Below are positions 42,903 to 52,800 of a stretch of DNA of 64,000 bases, piece by piece. Below the pieces are notes generated by a model, which saw nothing but the letters and a program-made list of their open reading frames with translations, was not told the origin of the DNA and did not search any database. A program made the position numbers and the translations under genes. This DNA comes from Flavobacteriales bacterium (GTDB lineage: Bacteria > Bacteroidota > Bacteroidia > Flavobacteriales_F > PHOS-HE28), in NCBI GenBank assembly GCA_016710015.1, contig JADJLR010000006.1:62001-126000 (forward strand). The letters run 5' to 3'. The stretch's first letter is position 1; the number at the start of each line of letters is the position of its first letter.

Positions 42903-43718
42903 ATGGCCAAGATCATCTCTATTGTCAACCAGAAAGGCGGTGTGGGTAAAACCACCACCGCGATCAACCTAGCAGCTAGTTTGGGCGTGCTGGAGCGACG
43001 TACGCTCTTGGTGGATGCCGATCCACAAGCGAACGCCACGAGCGGTGTTGGCTACGACCCGAGGAACGTGAAGGCCAGCATCTACGAGTGCATCATCAAC
43101 AATGTCTCGCCAAGTGACGTGATCCTAGGCACGGACAATCCGAACATGGACCTCCTGCCCGGCCATATCGATCTGGTGGGTGCCGAGATCGAGATGATCG
43201 ACATGCGCGACCGCGAGCAGCAGCTCAAGAACGTGCTCGATCAATTGCGCGATCAGTACGATTTCATCATCGTGGATTGCTCCCCTTCCCTCGGCCTGGT
43301 CACCGTGAACAGCTTGACGGCCAGTGACAGCGTCATCGTGCCCGTGCAATGCGAATATTTCGCCTTGGAAGGCTTGGGCAAGTTGCTGAACACCATCAAG
43401 ATCGTGCAACAGCGACTCAACCCGGAACTGATGATAGAAGGCATGCTGTTGACCATGTACGACAGCCGCCTGCGCTTGGCCAATCAAGTGGTGGAAGAAG
43501 TGAAGACGCACTTCCAACAATTCGTTTTCGACACGGTGATCCACCGGAACGTGGCTTTGGGTGAAGCGCCTAGCCATGGGCAGACCATCATCATGCACGA
43601 TGCGACGAGCAAGGGTGCGGTGAATTACCTGAACCTGGCCCGTGAGATCCTACAGAAGAATAGCCTGACGCGGATCCCCGATCATGAGCGTACTGTTGAA
43701 GTAGCTACCGAAGAATGA
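42903..43718 (+). CDS. parA: Chromosome partitioning ATPase ParA
   Basis: The 272-residue deviant Walker ATPase begins MAKIISIVNQKGGVGKTTT, with the signature lysine in KGGVGKTT. The family continues with LVDADPQANATSG and the IVDCSPSLGLVTVNSL motif. An ATG two codons upstream is equally possible. It overlaps parB by 4 nt, forming the normal parAB pair. Chromosome segregation from the origin region is the expected role; no perfect parS was recognised in the window. Confidence 0.95.
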   Translation: MAKIISIVNQKGGVGKTTTAINLAASLGVLERRTLLVDADPQANATSGVGYDPRNVKASIYECIINNVSPSDVILGTDNPNMDLLPGHIDLVGAEIEMIDMRDREQQLKNVLDQLRDQYDFIIVDCSPSLGLVTVNSLTASDSVIVPVQCEYFALEGLGKLLNTIKIVQQRLNPELMIEGMLLTMYDSRLRLANQVVEEVKTHFQQFVFDTVIHRNVALGEAPSHGQTIIMHDATSKGAVNYLNLAREILQKNSLTRIPDHERTVEVATEE

Positions 43719-44599
43719 CCAAGAAGAAAGGCCTGGGTCGCGGCTTGAGCGCCCTGTTGGACGATCCCTCTTCAGATATCGCCACTGCTACGCGACCCGT
43801 ATACGACCCGAGCGCGAACCCAATGCGGAGTACCAACCCGATCGGTACGGTGCGCGTGGCCCATATCGAGCCGAATCCTTTCCAGCCGCGCAAGCACTTC
43901 AGTGAAGAGGCGCTGGCGGAATTGGCACAAAGCATCCGCGAGTTGGGCGTGATCCAACCCGTGACCCTGCGTAAAGTGGGCCTTGATCGCTACCAACTCA
44001 TCAGCGGGGAACGGCGTTTCCGCGCCTCGCAGTTGGCCGGCTTGACGGAGCTTCCCGCTTACATCCGGGTGGCCAACGATGAAGCCATGTTGGAAATGGC
44101 CTTGGTGGAGAACATCCAACGCGAAGAACTGGATGCCATCGAAGTGGCGATCAGCTTCCAACGCCTAGTGGATGAGGTGAAGTTGACCCAGGAGCAATTG
44201 AGCGAGAAGGTCGGCAAGGACCGCACGACCGTCACCAACTACCTCCGTCTTTTGCGGTTGCCTCCGGAGATCCAACTCGGATTGCGTCAACGGGTGATCG
44301 GTATGGGCCATGCCCGTGCGTTGATCGCGGTGGGTGATGCGGCCAAACAGGTGGAACTCTATCAACGCATCATCAGCAGCCAGTTGAGTGTTCGTCAAGT
44401 GGAGGAATTGACCCGGACCTCCTCTCCGAAAGGCACCAGGACCAGCGCTCGCCCTATGAAGGACCTGAGCAAGTTGCTGTCACAGCACATCGGCAGCCGT
44501 GTTCAAGTGAGGCAGAGCGTGGAAGGCAAAGGGAAGATCGAGATCAGCTTCAAGAACGAGGATGAATTGCGCCGGGTCTTGGCCGTGATCCAGGGTTGA
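43715..44599 (+). CDS. parB: Chromosome partitioning protein ParB
   Basis: The 294-residue protein carries the ParB/Spo0J domain: NPFQPRKHFSEEALAELAQSI, the CTPase motif GERRFRASQ, ENIQREELDAIEVA and a helix-turn-helix, TQEQLSEKVGKDRTTV. The C-terminal dimerisation domain ends with a KNEDELRRVL strand-helix. The start overlaps parA by 4 nt. A DUF5683 gene follows closely. Confidence 0.95.
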   Translation: MTKKKGLGRGLSALLDDPSSDIATATRPVYDPSANPMRSTNPIGTVRVAHIEPNPFQPRKHFSEEALAELAQSIRELGVIQPVTLRKVGLDRYQLISGERRFRASQLAGLTELPAYIRVANDEAMLEMALVENIQREELDAIEVAISFQRLVDEVKLTQEQLSEKVGKDRTTVTNYLRLLRLPPEIQLGLRQRVIGMGHARALIAVGDAAKQVELYQRIISSQLSVRQVEELTRTSSPKGTRTSARPMKDLSKLLSQHIGSRVQVRQSVEGKGKIEISFKNEDELRRVLAVIQG

Positions 44600-44630
44600 G
44601 GTGCGCCGTTGTTGCGACCTTTGGGGCATC

Positions 44631-45251
44631 ATGCGTGGCGTGTTTCTCCTCTTAGCCGTTGTGCTTGCGTACAGTGGCCAGGCCCAGTCCGAACTGGATC
44701 TCTTCCGTCCAGTGGTGGATACCGTCGCTGCCAATGCACCTTTGCGGGTGGTCGATGTGGATTCCGTCGGTCCTCTCCGAACCGATACGCTGAACTGGCG
44801 TCAACGGCATTCTCCCAGAATGGCGACTTTGTTCTCGGCAGTTCTACCGGGTGCCGGCCAGATCTACAACCGCAAGTATTGGAAGGCTCCTTTGGTTTGG
44901 GGTGGGCTTGGCGTGAGTTTCTGGTTCATTCAACGGAATACCAAGGAATACCAGCGCTACAAGACCGCGTATCTCGCCGTGGCAGATGGGGATCCCAGCA
45001 CGATCGATGAGTTCGAAGGGCGCATCAGTGCCTCCCAATTGCTCGATGCCACAGATACCTACCGCAAGTGGCGAGATATCAGTTACATCGCGATCAGTGC
45101 GGTCTACATCCTGAATATCGTGGATGCCAGTGTGGATGCCCACTTCGTGCGGTTCGATGTGGGGAGGGACTTGAGCATGCGACTAGGCCCTTCATTGGAA
45201 TTTGCGGCCATGGGTAGCCCCGGCATCTCCATCGGGTTTGCCCTTCGTTGA
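44631..45251 (+). CDS. DUF5683 membrane protein
   Basis: From MRGVFLLLAVVLAYSGQAQ the 206-residue product has a signal peptide and the DUF5683 core, RMATLFSAVLPGAGQIYNRK, then WWGGLGVSFWFIQRNTKEY-like helices and ISYIAISAVYILNIVDASVD. The family is found in nearly every Bacteroidota parAB-dapB-lepB cluster and its function is unknown. An earlier start at 44601 (GTG) is less likely because the signal peptide starts here. Confidence 0.85.
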   Translation: MRGVFLLLAVVLAYSGQAQSELDLFRPVVDTVAANAPLRVVDVDSVGPLRTDTLNWRQRHSPRMATLFSAVLPGAGQIYNRKYWKAPLVWGGLGVSFWFIQRNTKEYQRYKTAYLAVADGDPSTIDEFEGRISASQLLDATDTYRKWRDISYIAISAVYILNIVDASVDAHFVRFDVGRDLSMRLGPSLEFAAMGSPGISIGFALR

Positions 45252-45270
45252 TCCTCGCCTTCTACATTCG
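45238..45270 (+). promoter_or_regulatory. Promoter candidate of dapB
   Basis: TTG (45238-45240), 22 nt, TACATTCG (45263-45270). The dapB ATG follows after 4 nt. Confidence 0.4.
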
Positions 45271-45274
45271 CGGT

Positions 45275-46027
45275 ATGCGGATCGCACTCTACGGGTATGG
45301 GAAAATGGGCAAGGCCATCGAGGAATTCGCGGTGGCTCGTGGACACGAAGTGGTGCTTCGCGTGAACGCTTCCAACGCCGGAACGGCACCAGTGGGCGCT
45401 GATGTGGCCATTGAGTTCAGCCAACCGGAACATGCTCTGGCCAACATGCGAATTTGTTTGGAACATGGTGTTCCTGTGGTGGCTGGAACAACCGGATGGT
45501 ACGATCACTTGAACGACGTGAAGAACTTGGTGGCGACCACAAAAGGATCTTTGCTCTGGGCCAGTAATTTCAGCATCGGTGTCAACCTCTTCTTTCGTGT
45601 GAACCGGTTGCTGGCGGGCTTGATGGATCAACGACCGGATTATCGTGTTCACATCGATGAGATCCACCACATCCACAAACTGGATGCACCAAGCGGAACG
45701 GCCATCACTTTGGCACGCGATATCGATCTGAAGTCCGCACGGTATTCGGGGTTTGAATTACAGGAGCAGTCGGCAGTGGGTAGTGCGCAGTTGGCAGTGG
45801 GCAGGGTGCATCCTACTGCCTCCATACCGGTTCCCATCAACAGCGAACGTACCGGTGAAGTGCCGGGTAAGCACGCGGTGAGTTGGACGAGTTCGAATGA
45901 CCGGATCGTGATCTCGCACGAAGCATTCGACCGGACGGGATTCGCGCAGGGGGCTGTGGTGGCAGCAGAATGGCTCCGTGGCCGAACCGGGTTGTTCACC
46001 ATGGATGATGTACTCGATGCATCCTGA
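45275..46027 (+). CDS. dapB: 4-hydroxy-tetrahydrodipicolinate reductase
   Basis: The 250-residue enzyme of lysine and diaminopimelate synthesis starts MRIALYGYGKMGKAIEE, with the catalytic IDEIHHIHKLDAPSGTA. Residues 164-179 contain a 7-residue in-frame tandem repeat (QSAVGSA, QLAVGRV) encoded by a low-complexity GCAGTnGGCAGTGGG repeat, which relatives lack. It lies between the dimerisation region and the SERTGEVPGKH loop and so should be tolerated. The protein remains full length. Confidence 0.93.
   Translation: MRIALYGYGKMGKAIEEFAVARGHEVVLRVNASNAGTAPVGADVAIEFSQPEHALANMRICLEHGVPVVAGTTGWYDHLNDVKNLVATTKGSLLWASNFSIGVNLFFRVNRLLAGLMDQRPDYRVHIDEIHHIHKLDAPSGTAITLARDIDLKSARYSGFELQEQSAVGSAQLAVGRVHPTASIPVPINSERTGEVPGKHAVSWTSSNDRIVISHEAFDRTGFAQGAVVAAEWLRGRTGLFTMDDVLDAS
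45766..45804 (+). repeat. 21-nt tandem repeat inside dapB
   Basis: GCAGTCGGCAGTGGGTAG at 45766-45783 and GCAGTTGGCAGTGGGCAG at 45787-45804 agree at 16 of 18 positions with a 21-nt period, which keeps the frame. Such GCAGTnGGCAGT repeats are otherwise intergenic in this phylum. Confidence 0.65.
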
Positions 46028-46152
46028 CCCTGGACCGTTCATCCTGCTCCAATGGCCGTTGGAACCTGTATTCACAGCATTTCACGATCACGATACTGGC
46101 CGCTAGTGACGTACTTCGCACCTTCGTTGTGCGCAAGGCCTGAACCGACCAC

Positions 46153-47697
46153 ATGATCCCCTACATCTTCCTCTTTGCCTATTTCGCTGTGCTGTTCGCC
46201 AGCCTTTGGAAATTGTTCCAGAAAGCAGGAAAGCCTGCATGGGCTGGTTTCGTACCCGGTTACAACCTCCTTGTGTGGCTGCAGATCAGTGGCAAGCCTT
46301 GGTGGTGGATCTTCCTTTTCCTCGTTCCAGGTGTGAATCTGCTCTTGTTCATCATCATGAATGTGAACATCAGCATCGTGCTCGGCGAACGGTCGTTCAA
46401 GGACCATGTGATCATGACCTTGGTGCCGTGGGTGAAGATCCCGCAGGTGGTGTTCGCGGACAATTCCTACGTCGGCCCGATCCCGGTAGCGGAACGAAAG
46501 CGCGGTTTGCTCGGCCAATGGGGTGATGCCATTCTGTTCGCTGTGATCGTGGCCACCGTGTTCCGCACCTTCACCTTCGAAGCCTTCACCATTCCTACGC
46601 CTTCCATGGAGAAGAGCCTGCTGGTGGGCGATTACCTCTTCGTGAGCAAACTGAGCTACGGTCCACGGCTGCCCATGACGCCGATCACCTTCCCTTTCAC
46701 CCATCACACCTTGCCTTTCACCTCTAGTACCCCTTCGTTCGTTAACTGGTTCAGCCAGCCCTACCGGCGCTTGCCTGGATTCGGAGATCCGGAACGGGGC
46801 GATGCCGTAGTCTTCAATTTCCCGGAAGGCGATACCGTGGTGGCCAATTTCCAGAACCAGAGTTATTACCAACTCGTGCGGAACTACGGTCGCAAGAAGA
46901 TCCACGACCCCAACTTCCGGATGTTGAACATGGTGGATGGTCAGGTGAGGCAAGTGGCTACAGGAGGGCTCTTGGTGCGGCCGCTGGATAAGAAGGAGAA
47001 CTACATCAAGCGGTGTGTAGCCATTGCAGGTGATTCCCTTCAGGTTCGAGACGGAGTGGTCCATGTGAACGGTGAAGCACAACCGCTGCCACCAGCAGGA
47101 CAGATGGCCTATGAATTCGTGTTGCGTTCCCAATTCAATGAGAAGCGCTTGAAGGAACTCTTCGACGTTAGTCCGGACGATATCGGCCCAGGAGAACACG
47201 GTGGTGTTTCCGTGCCACTGACCAACGATGCTGCGGAAAAGTTGAAAGGGTTCGACAACGTGGTGAGCATGACCCGGCAGCTCCATCCGCAGGGATATAG
47301 CACGGACTACCAGAAGCTGCCCTATTTCCCCAATAGTCCGGAGTACGATTGGAGTGAGGACAACTTCGGCCCCATCTACATCCCCAAGCAAGGCGCTACC
47401 GTGAAGCTGGATCTGCATGTACTTCCGCTATATGAGCGTGTGATCCGCGTGTATGAGCACAACGACTTGGAGGTTCGCGATGGAAGGATCCTGATCAACG
47501 GGAAGGAAACCGACAGCTACACCTTTCAGCAGAACTATTACTGGTTGATGGGAGACAACCGCCACCGGTCACAGGATGCCCGATTCTGGGGCTTTGTTCC
47601 GCACGATCACGTGGTCGGTAAGGCCGTGTTGGTGTGGTTCACCAAGGATCCGTACACGGGGATCCGATGGAAGCGCTTGTTCACTCTCGTGAAGTAA
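46153..47697 (+). CDS. lepB: Signal peptidase I, long form
   Basis: The 514-residue product opens with a DUF5684-like region with three helices (residues 1-90), then the S26 catalytic domain. The catalytic serine is in PTPSMEKSLLVGDYLFVSK and the general-base lysine in ENYIKRCVAIAGD. GDNRHRSQDARFWGFVP closes the conserved boxes. The large interior insertion between the lysine and the last box is usual for Bacteroidota. It removes signal peptides from secreted proteins, of which this window has many. A second copy follows 49 nt downstream. Confidence 0.92.
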   Translation: MIPYIFLFAYFAVLFASLWKLFQKAGKPAWAGFVPGYNLLVWLQISGKPWWWIFLFLVPGVNLLLFIIMNVNISIVLGERSFKDHVIMTLVPWVKIPQVVFADNSYVGPIPVAERKRGLLGQWGDAILFAVIVATVFRTFTFEAFTIPTPSMEKSLLVGDYLFVSKLSYGPRLPMTPITFPFTHHTLPFTSSTPSFVNWFSQPYRRLPGFGDPERGDAVVFNFPEGDTVVANFQNQSYYQLVRNYGRKKIHDPNFRMLNMVDGQVRQVATGGLLVRPLDKKENYIKRCVAIAGDSLQVRDGVVHVNGEAQPLPPAGQMAYEFVLRSQFNEKRLKELFDVSPDDIGPGEHGGVSVPLTNDAAEKLKGFDNVVSMTRQLHPQGYSTDYQKLPYFPNSPEYDWSEDNFGPIYIPKQGATVKLDLHVLPLYERVIRVYEHNDLEVRDGRILINGKETDSYTFQQNYYWLMGDNRHRSQDARFWGFVPHDHVVGKAVLVWFTKDPYTGIRWKRLFTLVK

Positions 47698-47745
47698 TTG
47701 GGCCTTCTGTGCTCAATATCTGTTGGTGCGTTGCAGGCTGGAGCG

Positions 47746-48681
47746 ATGGTCGATCGGTTCAAACGTTCATGGGCCTTCACCAATGAATGGGTGCGCGCCT
47801 TCCTGCTGGCCTTGGTCCTGCTGATCGTTCTACACAGTTTCGTTCTGCGCTGGGTGATCGTGGAGAGTACGAGCATGTTCGCCACGCTTCATCCGGGCGA
47901 TCTGGTCCTGGTGCAACGTTGGCCTTTGTGGACAGGACTTTCCCGCGGTGATGTGGTGGTGTTCCGTGATCCGTTGAAGGATGATCGCGCGATGATGCGC
48001 CGTCCGTTGTTGGTGAAACGCATCGTAGGCATGCCGGGTGATCTAGTGGAATTGAGGCGCGGACGCTTGATGGTGAATGACAAGGGTGAGGCGGATCCGA
48101 ACACCGGAACGATCGCCTATGTGGTGCGTTTGCGCGATCCGAGAATGGCGGATAGCCTACTCACCATGCTTGGGCTTCCCTCCTATTTGATGCAAAGCGG
48201 TCGCAACACGGTCGAACTGCCGTTGAACGAAGCCTTGGCCGATCGCCTTTCCGAACTCCCCTACGTGATCAACGCAGAACCTTTGCGCCTAGCCCATGGA
48301 GCGCCTAGGCACATCTTCCCCTTCAGCCCTCGTTATCCGTGGAACGGGGACGACTACGGTCCCATCCATGTGCCCGCAAAGGGTGATACGTTGCACATCA
48401 CGGTGGACAATTTACCGCTGTATGACCGGCTCATTGCGGTCTATGAAGGACACAAGATCGGCGCGGAGAAGAACGCTTTACTCATTGATGGTAGGCCGTT
48501 GAAAGAATACGTGGTGGAGCAGGACTATTACTTCGTGCTAGGTGATAGCCGCCACCACAGTGCCGATTCGCGCTATTGGGGATTCGTGCCAGCGGATCAC
48601 ATCACCGGAAGAGCGGGCTTTGTGCTTTGGGGGAAAGGAGTATCTGGGTCACGCAGCGGTAGGGATATGACACCGTTGTAG
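47746..48681 (+). CDS. Second signal peptidase I (S26)
   Basis: From MVDRFKRSW the 311-residue product is a shorter S26 peptidase. It shows the serine in STSMFATLHPGDLVLVQRW, the lysine in LLVKRIVGMPGD and the last box GDSRHHSADSRYWGFVPADH. All catalytic residues are present, so it should be active. The N-terminal extra domain of the neighbouring lepB is missing. The pair may differ in substrate range. Confidence 0.9.
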   Translation: MVDRFKRSWAFTNEWVRAFLLALVLLIVLHSFVLRWVIVESTSMFATLHPGDLVLVQRWPLWTGLSRGDVVVFRDPLKDDRAMMRRPLLVKRIVGMPGDLVELRRGRLMVNDKGEADPNTGTIAYVVRLRDPRMADSLLTMLGLPSYLMQSGRNTVELPLNEALADRLSELPYVINAEPLRLAHGAPRHIFPFSPRYPWNGDDYGPIHVPAKGDTLHITVDNLPLYDRLIAVYEGHKIGAEKNALLIDGRPLKEYVVEQDYYFVLGDSRHHSADSRYWGFVPADHITGRAGFVLWGKGVSGSRSGRDMTPL

Positions 48682-48685
48682 CCGG

Positions 48686-48693
48686 TACCTTTG
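48686..48693 (+). promoter_or_regulatory. -7 element of the small TPR lipoprotein gene
   Basis: TACCTTTG matches TAnnTTTG fully, 5 nt upstream of the ATG. There is no TTG at -33. Confidence 0.45.
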
Positions 48694-48698
48694 GGTCC

Positions 48699-49187
48699 AT
48701 GTGGAAATGGTGTGTGGCCGTTCTCTTCTTGTCCGGATGTAGTGGACCGGAACATGGCAATTTGTGCGAACGGACCTTCGAACCGTATCCGGACCTGAAC
48801 AGTGGCCGTATGCGAACGAACCTCAATGGTGCCTATGTAGATGCCATGGCACTCTACAACAAAGGCGACTTCGCTGGTGCTCGCGATGGTCTAGTGCCTT
48901 ATCTGAAAGCACAACGTGCTGATCTGACCCCGTACATCTATCTGGCTTGTTCGTATCTCGCACTGGGTGAGCCATTCGAGGCAGAGTTGCAGTTGGACCA
49001 TTTGGAACACAGCAACATCCTGCAGTACGACGATCAAATAGAATGGTACACCGTGGTCTGTTGGGTCTGTAGTGGCCAGTTGGAGCGTGCTCGAAAAGGT
49101 GCGCAATTGATCGTGTCCTCCCCTGCACACACGTACAAGAAAGAGGCGGCACGGTTGCTGAACGAGTTGTCGTCGGCGATCCCATGA
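48699..49187 (+). CDS. TPR-like lipoprotein
   Basis: The 162-residue product has a short lipoprotein signal (VAVLFLSGC) and a TPR-like helical stretch, AYVDAMALYNKGDFAGARDGL, then YLACSYLALGEPFEAELQL. No enzyme motif is seen. The stop overlaps the Nudix ATG by 4 nt. Confidence 0.65.
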   Translation: MWKWCVAVLFLSGCSGPEHGNLCERTFEPYPDLNSGRMRTNLNGAYVDAMALYNKGDFAGARDGLVPYLKAQRADLTPYIYLACSYLALGEPFEAELQLDHLEHSNILQYDDQIEWYTVVCWVCSGQLERARKGAQLIVSSPAHTYKKEAARLLNELSSAIP

Positions 49188-49834
49188 ATACGCTGATCCA
49201 TCGGTTGCGGGAACGGCTTGTTCTGCCATTGCCCGGACATGATGCATTCATGGAGATCTCCGGGTACAATCGACCGGACACGGATCACGCGCGCGCCCAA
49301 GAACCTCCTCCTCGCGAAAGTGCCGTTCTCGTTCTGCTCTATCCGATCGCCGGGATATTGCACACCGTGTTGATGCTTCGGCCGACCTATGCAGGGGTAC
49401 ACAGTGCGCAAGTCTCGTTCCCCGGGGGGAAGCATGAACCGCAAGACCCTTCGCTGGAGTCCACAGCATTGCGTGAATTCATTGAAGAAACAGGAGCACG
49501 GGTGGATCGAGTGGATATACTTGGTACACTCAGCCCGGTATACATCCCACCCAGCCGAATGTTGGTGACACCATACGTGGCCTTTGCCGAGCATATCGGT
49601 CCGTGGGTGCCGGATCCTGTGGAGGTGGCCCGATTGATCGAAGTTCCACTGTCCGAACTCGTGCGTGAGGATATCCTGAAACGCAAGGAGCAATTCGTCC
49701 ACACCATGGGATGCCACGTGGAGATCCCCTACTTCGATCTGGCCGGGGAAGTGGTCTGGGGCGCTACTGCGCTGATGATCGCCGAATTACGCGTGTTGCT
49801 CGGCACCGCTATGGATCCCGAGTTGGGCCATTAA
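49184..49834 (+). CDS. Nudix hydrolase, CoA pyrophosphatase type
   Basis: The 216-residue product has the CoA-type Nudix box, FPGGKHEPQDPSLEST, followed by ALREFIEETGA, which contains the metal-binding Glu residues. The preceding RESAVLVLLYP strand and the VYIPPSRMLVTPYVAF motif are typical of the CoA pyrophosphatases (NudL/PCD1), which split CoA to phosphopantetheine and ADP. Its last 48 nt overlap the 3' end of the convergent cyclase gene. Confidence 0.87.
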   Translation: MNTLIHRLRERLVLPLPGHDAFMEISGYNRPDTDHARAQEPPPRESAVLVLLYPIAGILHTVLMLRPTYAGVHSAQVSFPGGKHEPQDPSLESTALREFIEETGARVDRVDILGTLSPVYIPPSRMLVTPYVAFAEHIGPWVPDPVEVARLIEVPLSELVREDILKRKEQFVHTMGCHVEIPYFDLAGEVVWGATALMIAELRVLLGTAMDPELGH

Positions 49835-52800
49835 GGTGGCATTGGCTACTGTGCCATTCGCATCATCGCTGAATGCAGGCTTGATCCGCCGCACAAAGTA
49901 CATGTCGATCCGACCTTTGTTCTTCGCATCGATCGCACCACGGTGCTCACATTCGAACCAGTCCTTCACGAGTTCATAGGTTACCCCGCTGATGTTCACT
50001 TCTCCGGGTGTACCGCTGCTTTCCATTCGGCTCGCCGTATTCACGGCATCGCCCCAAATGTCGTAGGCGAACTTGCGCTTGCCTACCACACCGGCCACCA
50101 CGGGGCCACTGTGCAAGCCGATGCGCAATGCCCATGACCGTTCGCCCTTTGCTGTGCGTTCGTTGTGCAATCGTTCCATCAGCCCCCTGACCTCCAAAGC
50201 AGCGAGGACCAGGCGCACTGCATGGTATGGGTCCGGAGTCGGTATCCCGGATGCACACATGTAACTGTCGCCAATGGTCTTGATCTTCTCGATCCCGTAG
50301 CGTCCGATGATAGAGTCGAATTGAATGAAGCATTCATCCAATTCGTTCACGAGTTGTTCGGGTGTCATCTTCTCAGCGATCTTCGTGAAGCCTTTCATAT
50401 CCGTGAACATCACGGTGACCGCTTCGTGGCGGCGAGCCGTGGCTTTGCCCTTCATTTTCAACTCCTCGCTGATCTCCTTGGGCAGGATGTTCAGAAGTAG
50501 ACCCTCGATCCGTCCTTTCTGGCCTTCGATCTCCTTGCTCTGCGCCACCACTTCGGCAGTGCGTTCTTCCACCTTTCGCTCCAACACTTGGTTGCGCAGT
50601 TTGAGTTGCCTTTCGCGCACCTTGATGTAGCTGAAGAGAATGATGGCCAATGCCATGGCTAGGGCAGTGTAGAACCACCACGAGCGGTACCAAGGGGGCA
50701 ACATGGTGAAGCGGAACTCGGCGGGTGGGTCGGTCCATTCGCCGGTGCGATCCATGGCTCTTACCTGGAAAACGTAATTACCGGCGGGCAGTGCCGGGTA
50801 GTTCGCCTCGGTGCTGGTGGTCACGGGTTGCCAGATCTCCTCAAGACCTTCCAGTCTGTACTGGTACCGAACCGCGCCTGGATCGCTCAAGGCCACGGTC
50901 CCATACACGATGCGAACATTCCGTTCGGTATGGTCCAGGGACATGTCCATCACCAACGGACGATCCTCCAGATTCACTTTCCAAGCACGAATGGTGACCA
51001 AGGGTGGGATGTTCTTTTCGCTTTCCTTCTCATTGCCGACCCGCGTGGCTCCGTTCGTTGTGCCAAAGAGAATGCCTCCGGAGGCGAGGGCGCATACCGC
51101 ATTCGGCTTCACCTCGATCCCCGTGAAGCCAGCCCGTTCCGTGAAGGCGATGAACCCTTGCTTCTTGTGACGCCATTTGTTCAGCCCCTTGTTCGTGCCG
51201 ATCCATACATGACCGGAACCGTCTCGTCCAAGTGCTTTGATGGTGTTGCTCAAGAGCCCTTCCTCTGTCGTGAAGCGTTGCACTTCCTTGCCGTCCATCA
51301 AAACGATGATGCCCTGCCCTTCGGTTCCTACCCATATCCGACCATCGACATCCTGCGTGAAACAACTGGCCGCGAAGGACCGACCGAGATCGATCCGTGT
51401 GGCGACCCCATTGTCGATCCTGGAAATGCCACCTACAGTACTGCCCACCCAAATACGGCCTCCTCTGTCGCGGAAGATGGCCGTGGTATTGTTGCCTGCT
51501 AGGCCTTCCGATCCGGTGTAGACCGTAGGCACTGTGCCTGAACCGGGTACATAGCGCCGAACCCCATTGATCCCTCCTACCCAGATCTCTCCGGGCTGGC
51601 CGATCTCCAGTGCTGTGACCTTGTTCTCGGCAAGACTTCCCGACACCTCGATCTCCACGAACGCCTTCCCACTTCGGCTGTCGTAGCGCAACAGGCCGGC
51701 GTTCTCCGTACCTATCCAAACTTGCCCTTTGTCATCTTCTTTCAAGCTGCGAATGAAGTTGGTGGGTAACTGTCCTTGTTGCACGGTGATCCGCTGCTCC
51801 TCGCCCTTTCCGAGAATAACGATGCCTGCATTGGTCCCGAACCAGGTCCTACCACGCTGGTCCTCCATGACGGCGAAAACCTTCGGATCGGATAATCCGT
51901 CGGCCTCACCATAGCTCACGAAACGGTCACCTTTGAAGATATCCAGCCCGCTTTCGTTGGTGGCGATGAGCATGTTGCCTTCGCGATCCCGCACCAAGGA
52001 GCGAATGAAACGGGCATGTAGGCCATTGTCCAAGTCGTAGTTGCGCACACCGGACACACCAACACATGCCGCCCCTCCATCGAGCGTACCGATCCAGACT
52101 TGCCCGATCCCATCGGCGCCGAAACAGATCACGGTGTTGCTGTGCAGGCCGTTCGTGATGTCATACCGCACCGGTGATGCATCCGACCGGGGACGGTAGA
52201 ATGCACCTCCCCCCTGTGTGCCGATCCACAAGCCTCCTTTCTCATCCCAGAAGATGGAGGTCGGTCTGAACACCCCATTCTGGCCGGGCACCACGATCTC
52301 GGTTCGCTTTCCGTTCTTCAAACCGAATACGCTCCCCCCGTCTTCTACGATACTGATCGATCCGTCCGGCGAAAGAGCCATGGCCAGCACACGATCCAGT
52401 GGTGGACCGTCCGTATTCAATCGTTGCGCTGGGATCTCGTTCCCCTCCGGCGAGGGTGTACCCAACACCCAAAGACCTTCTCCAATGGTACCGACAAGGA
52501 CGTTCCCCTCCCGGTCAAGTAACAACCCTGTAATGGCCGTCTTCAAACCCGCACCGATCTTGAGGGTACGGAACTTGCGTCCGTTGAAGTGCGTGATACT
52601 GCCATCCATATGGCCTGCCCAGATCATTCCTTCATCGTCCACGAGCAATGAACGCACTCCGCTTGCTGCTACGCCATCTGCAATTCCATAGTTGGTCACT
52701 GAGATACCGTCGTAGCTGGAAATACCAGCCTCTGTTCCGAGCCAGATCAACCCATCGATGCCTTGTACCGTGCAGTACACCTTGGAAGCGAGTCCCTGTT

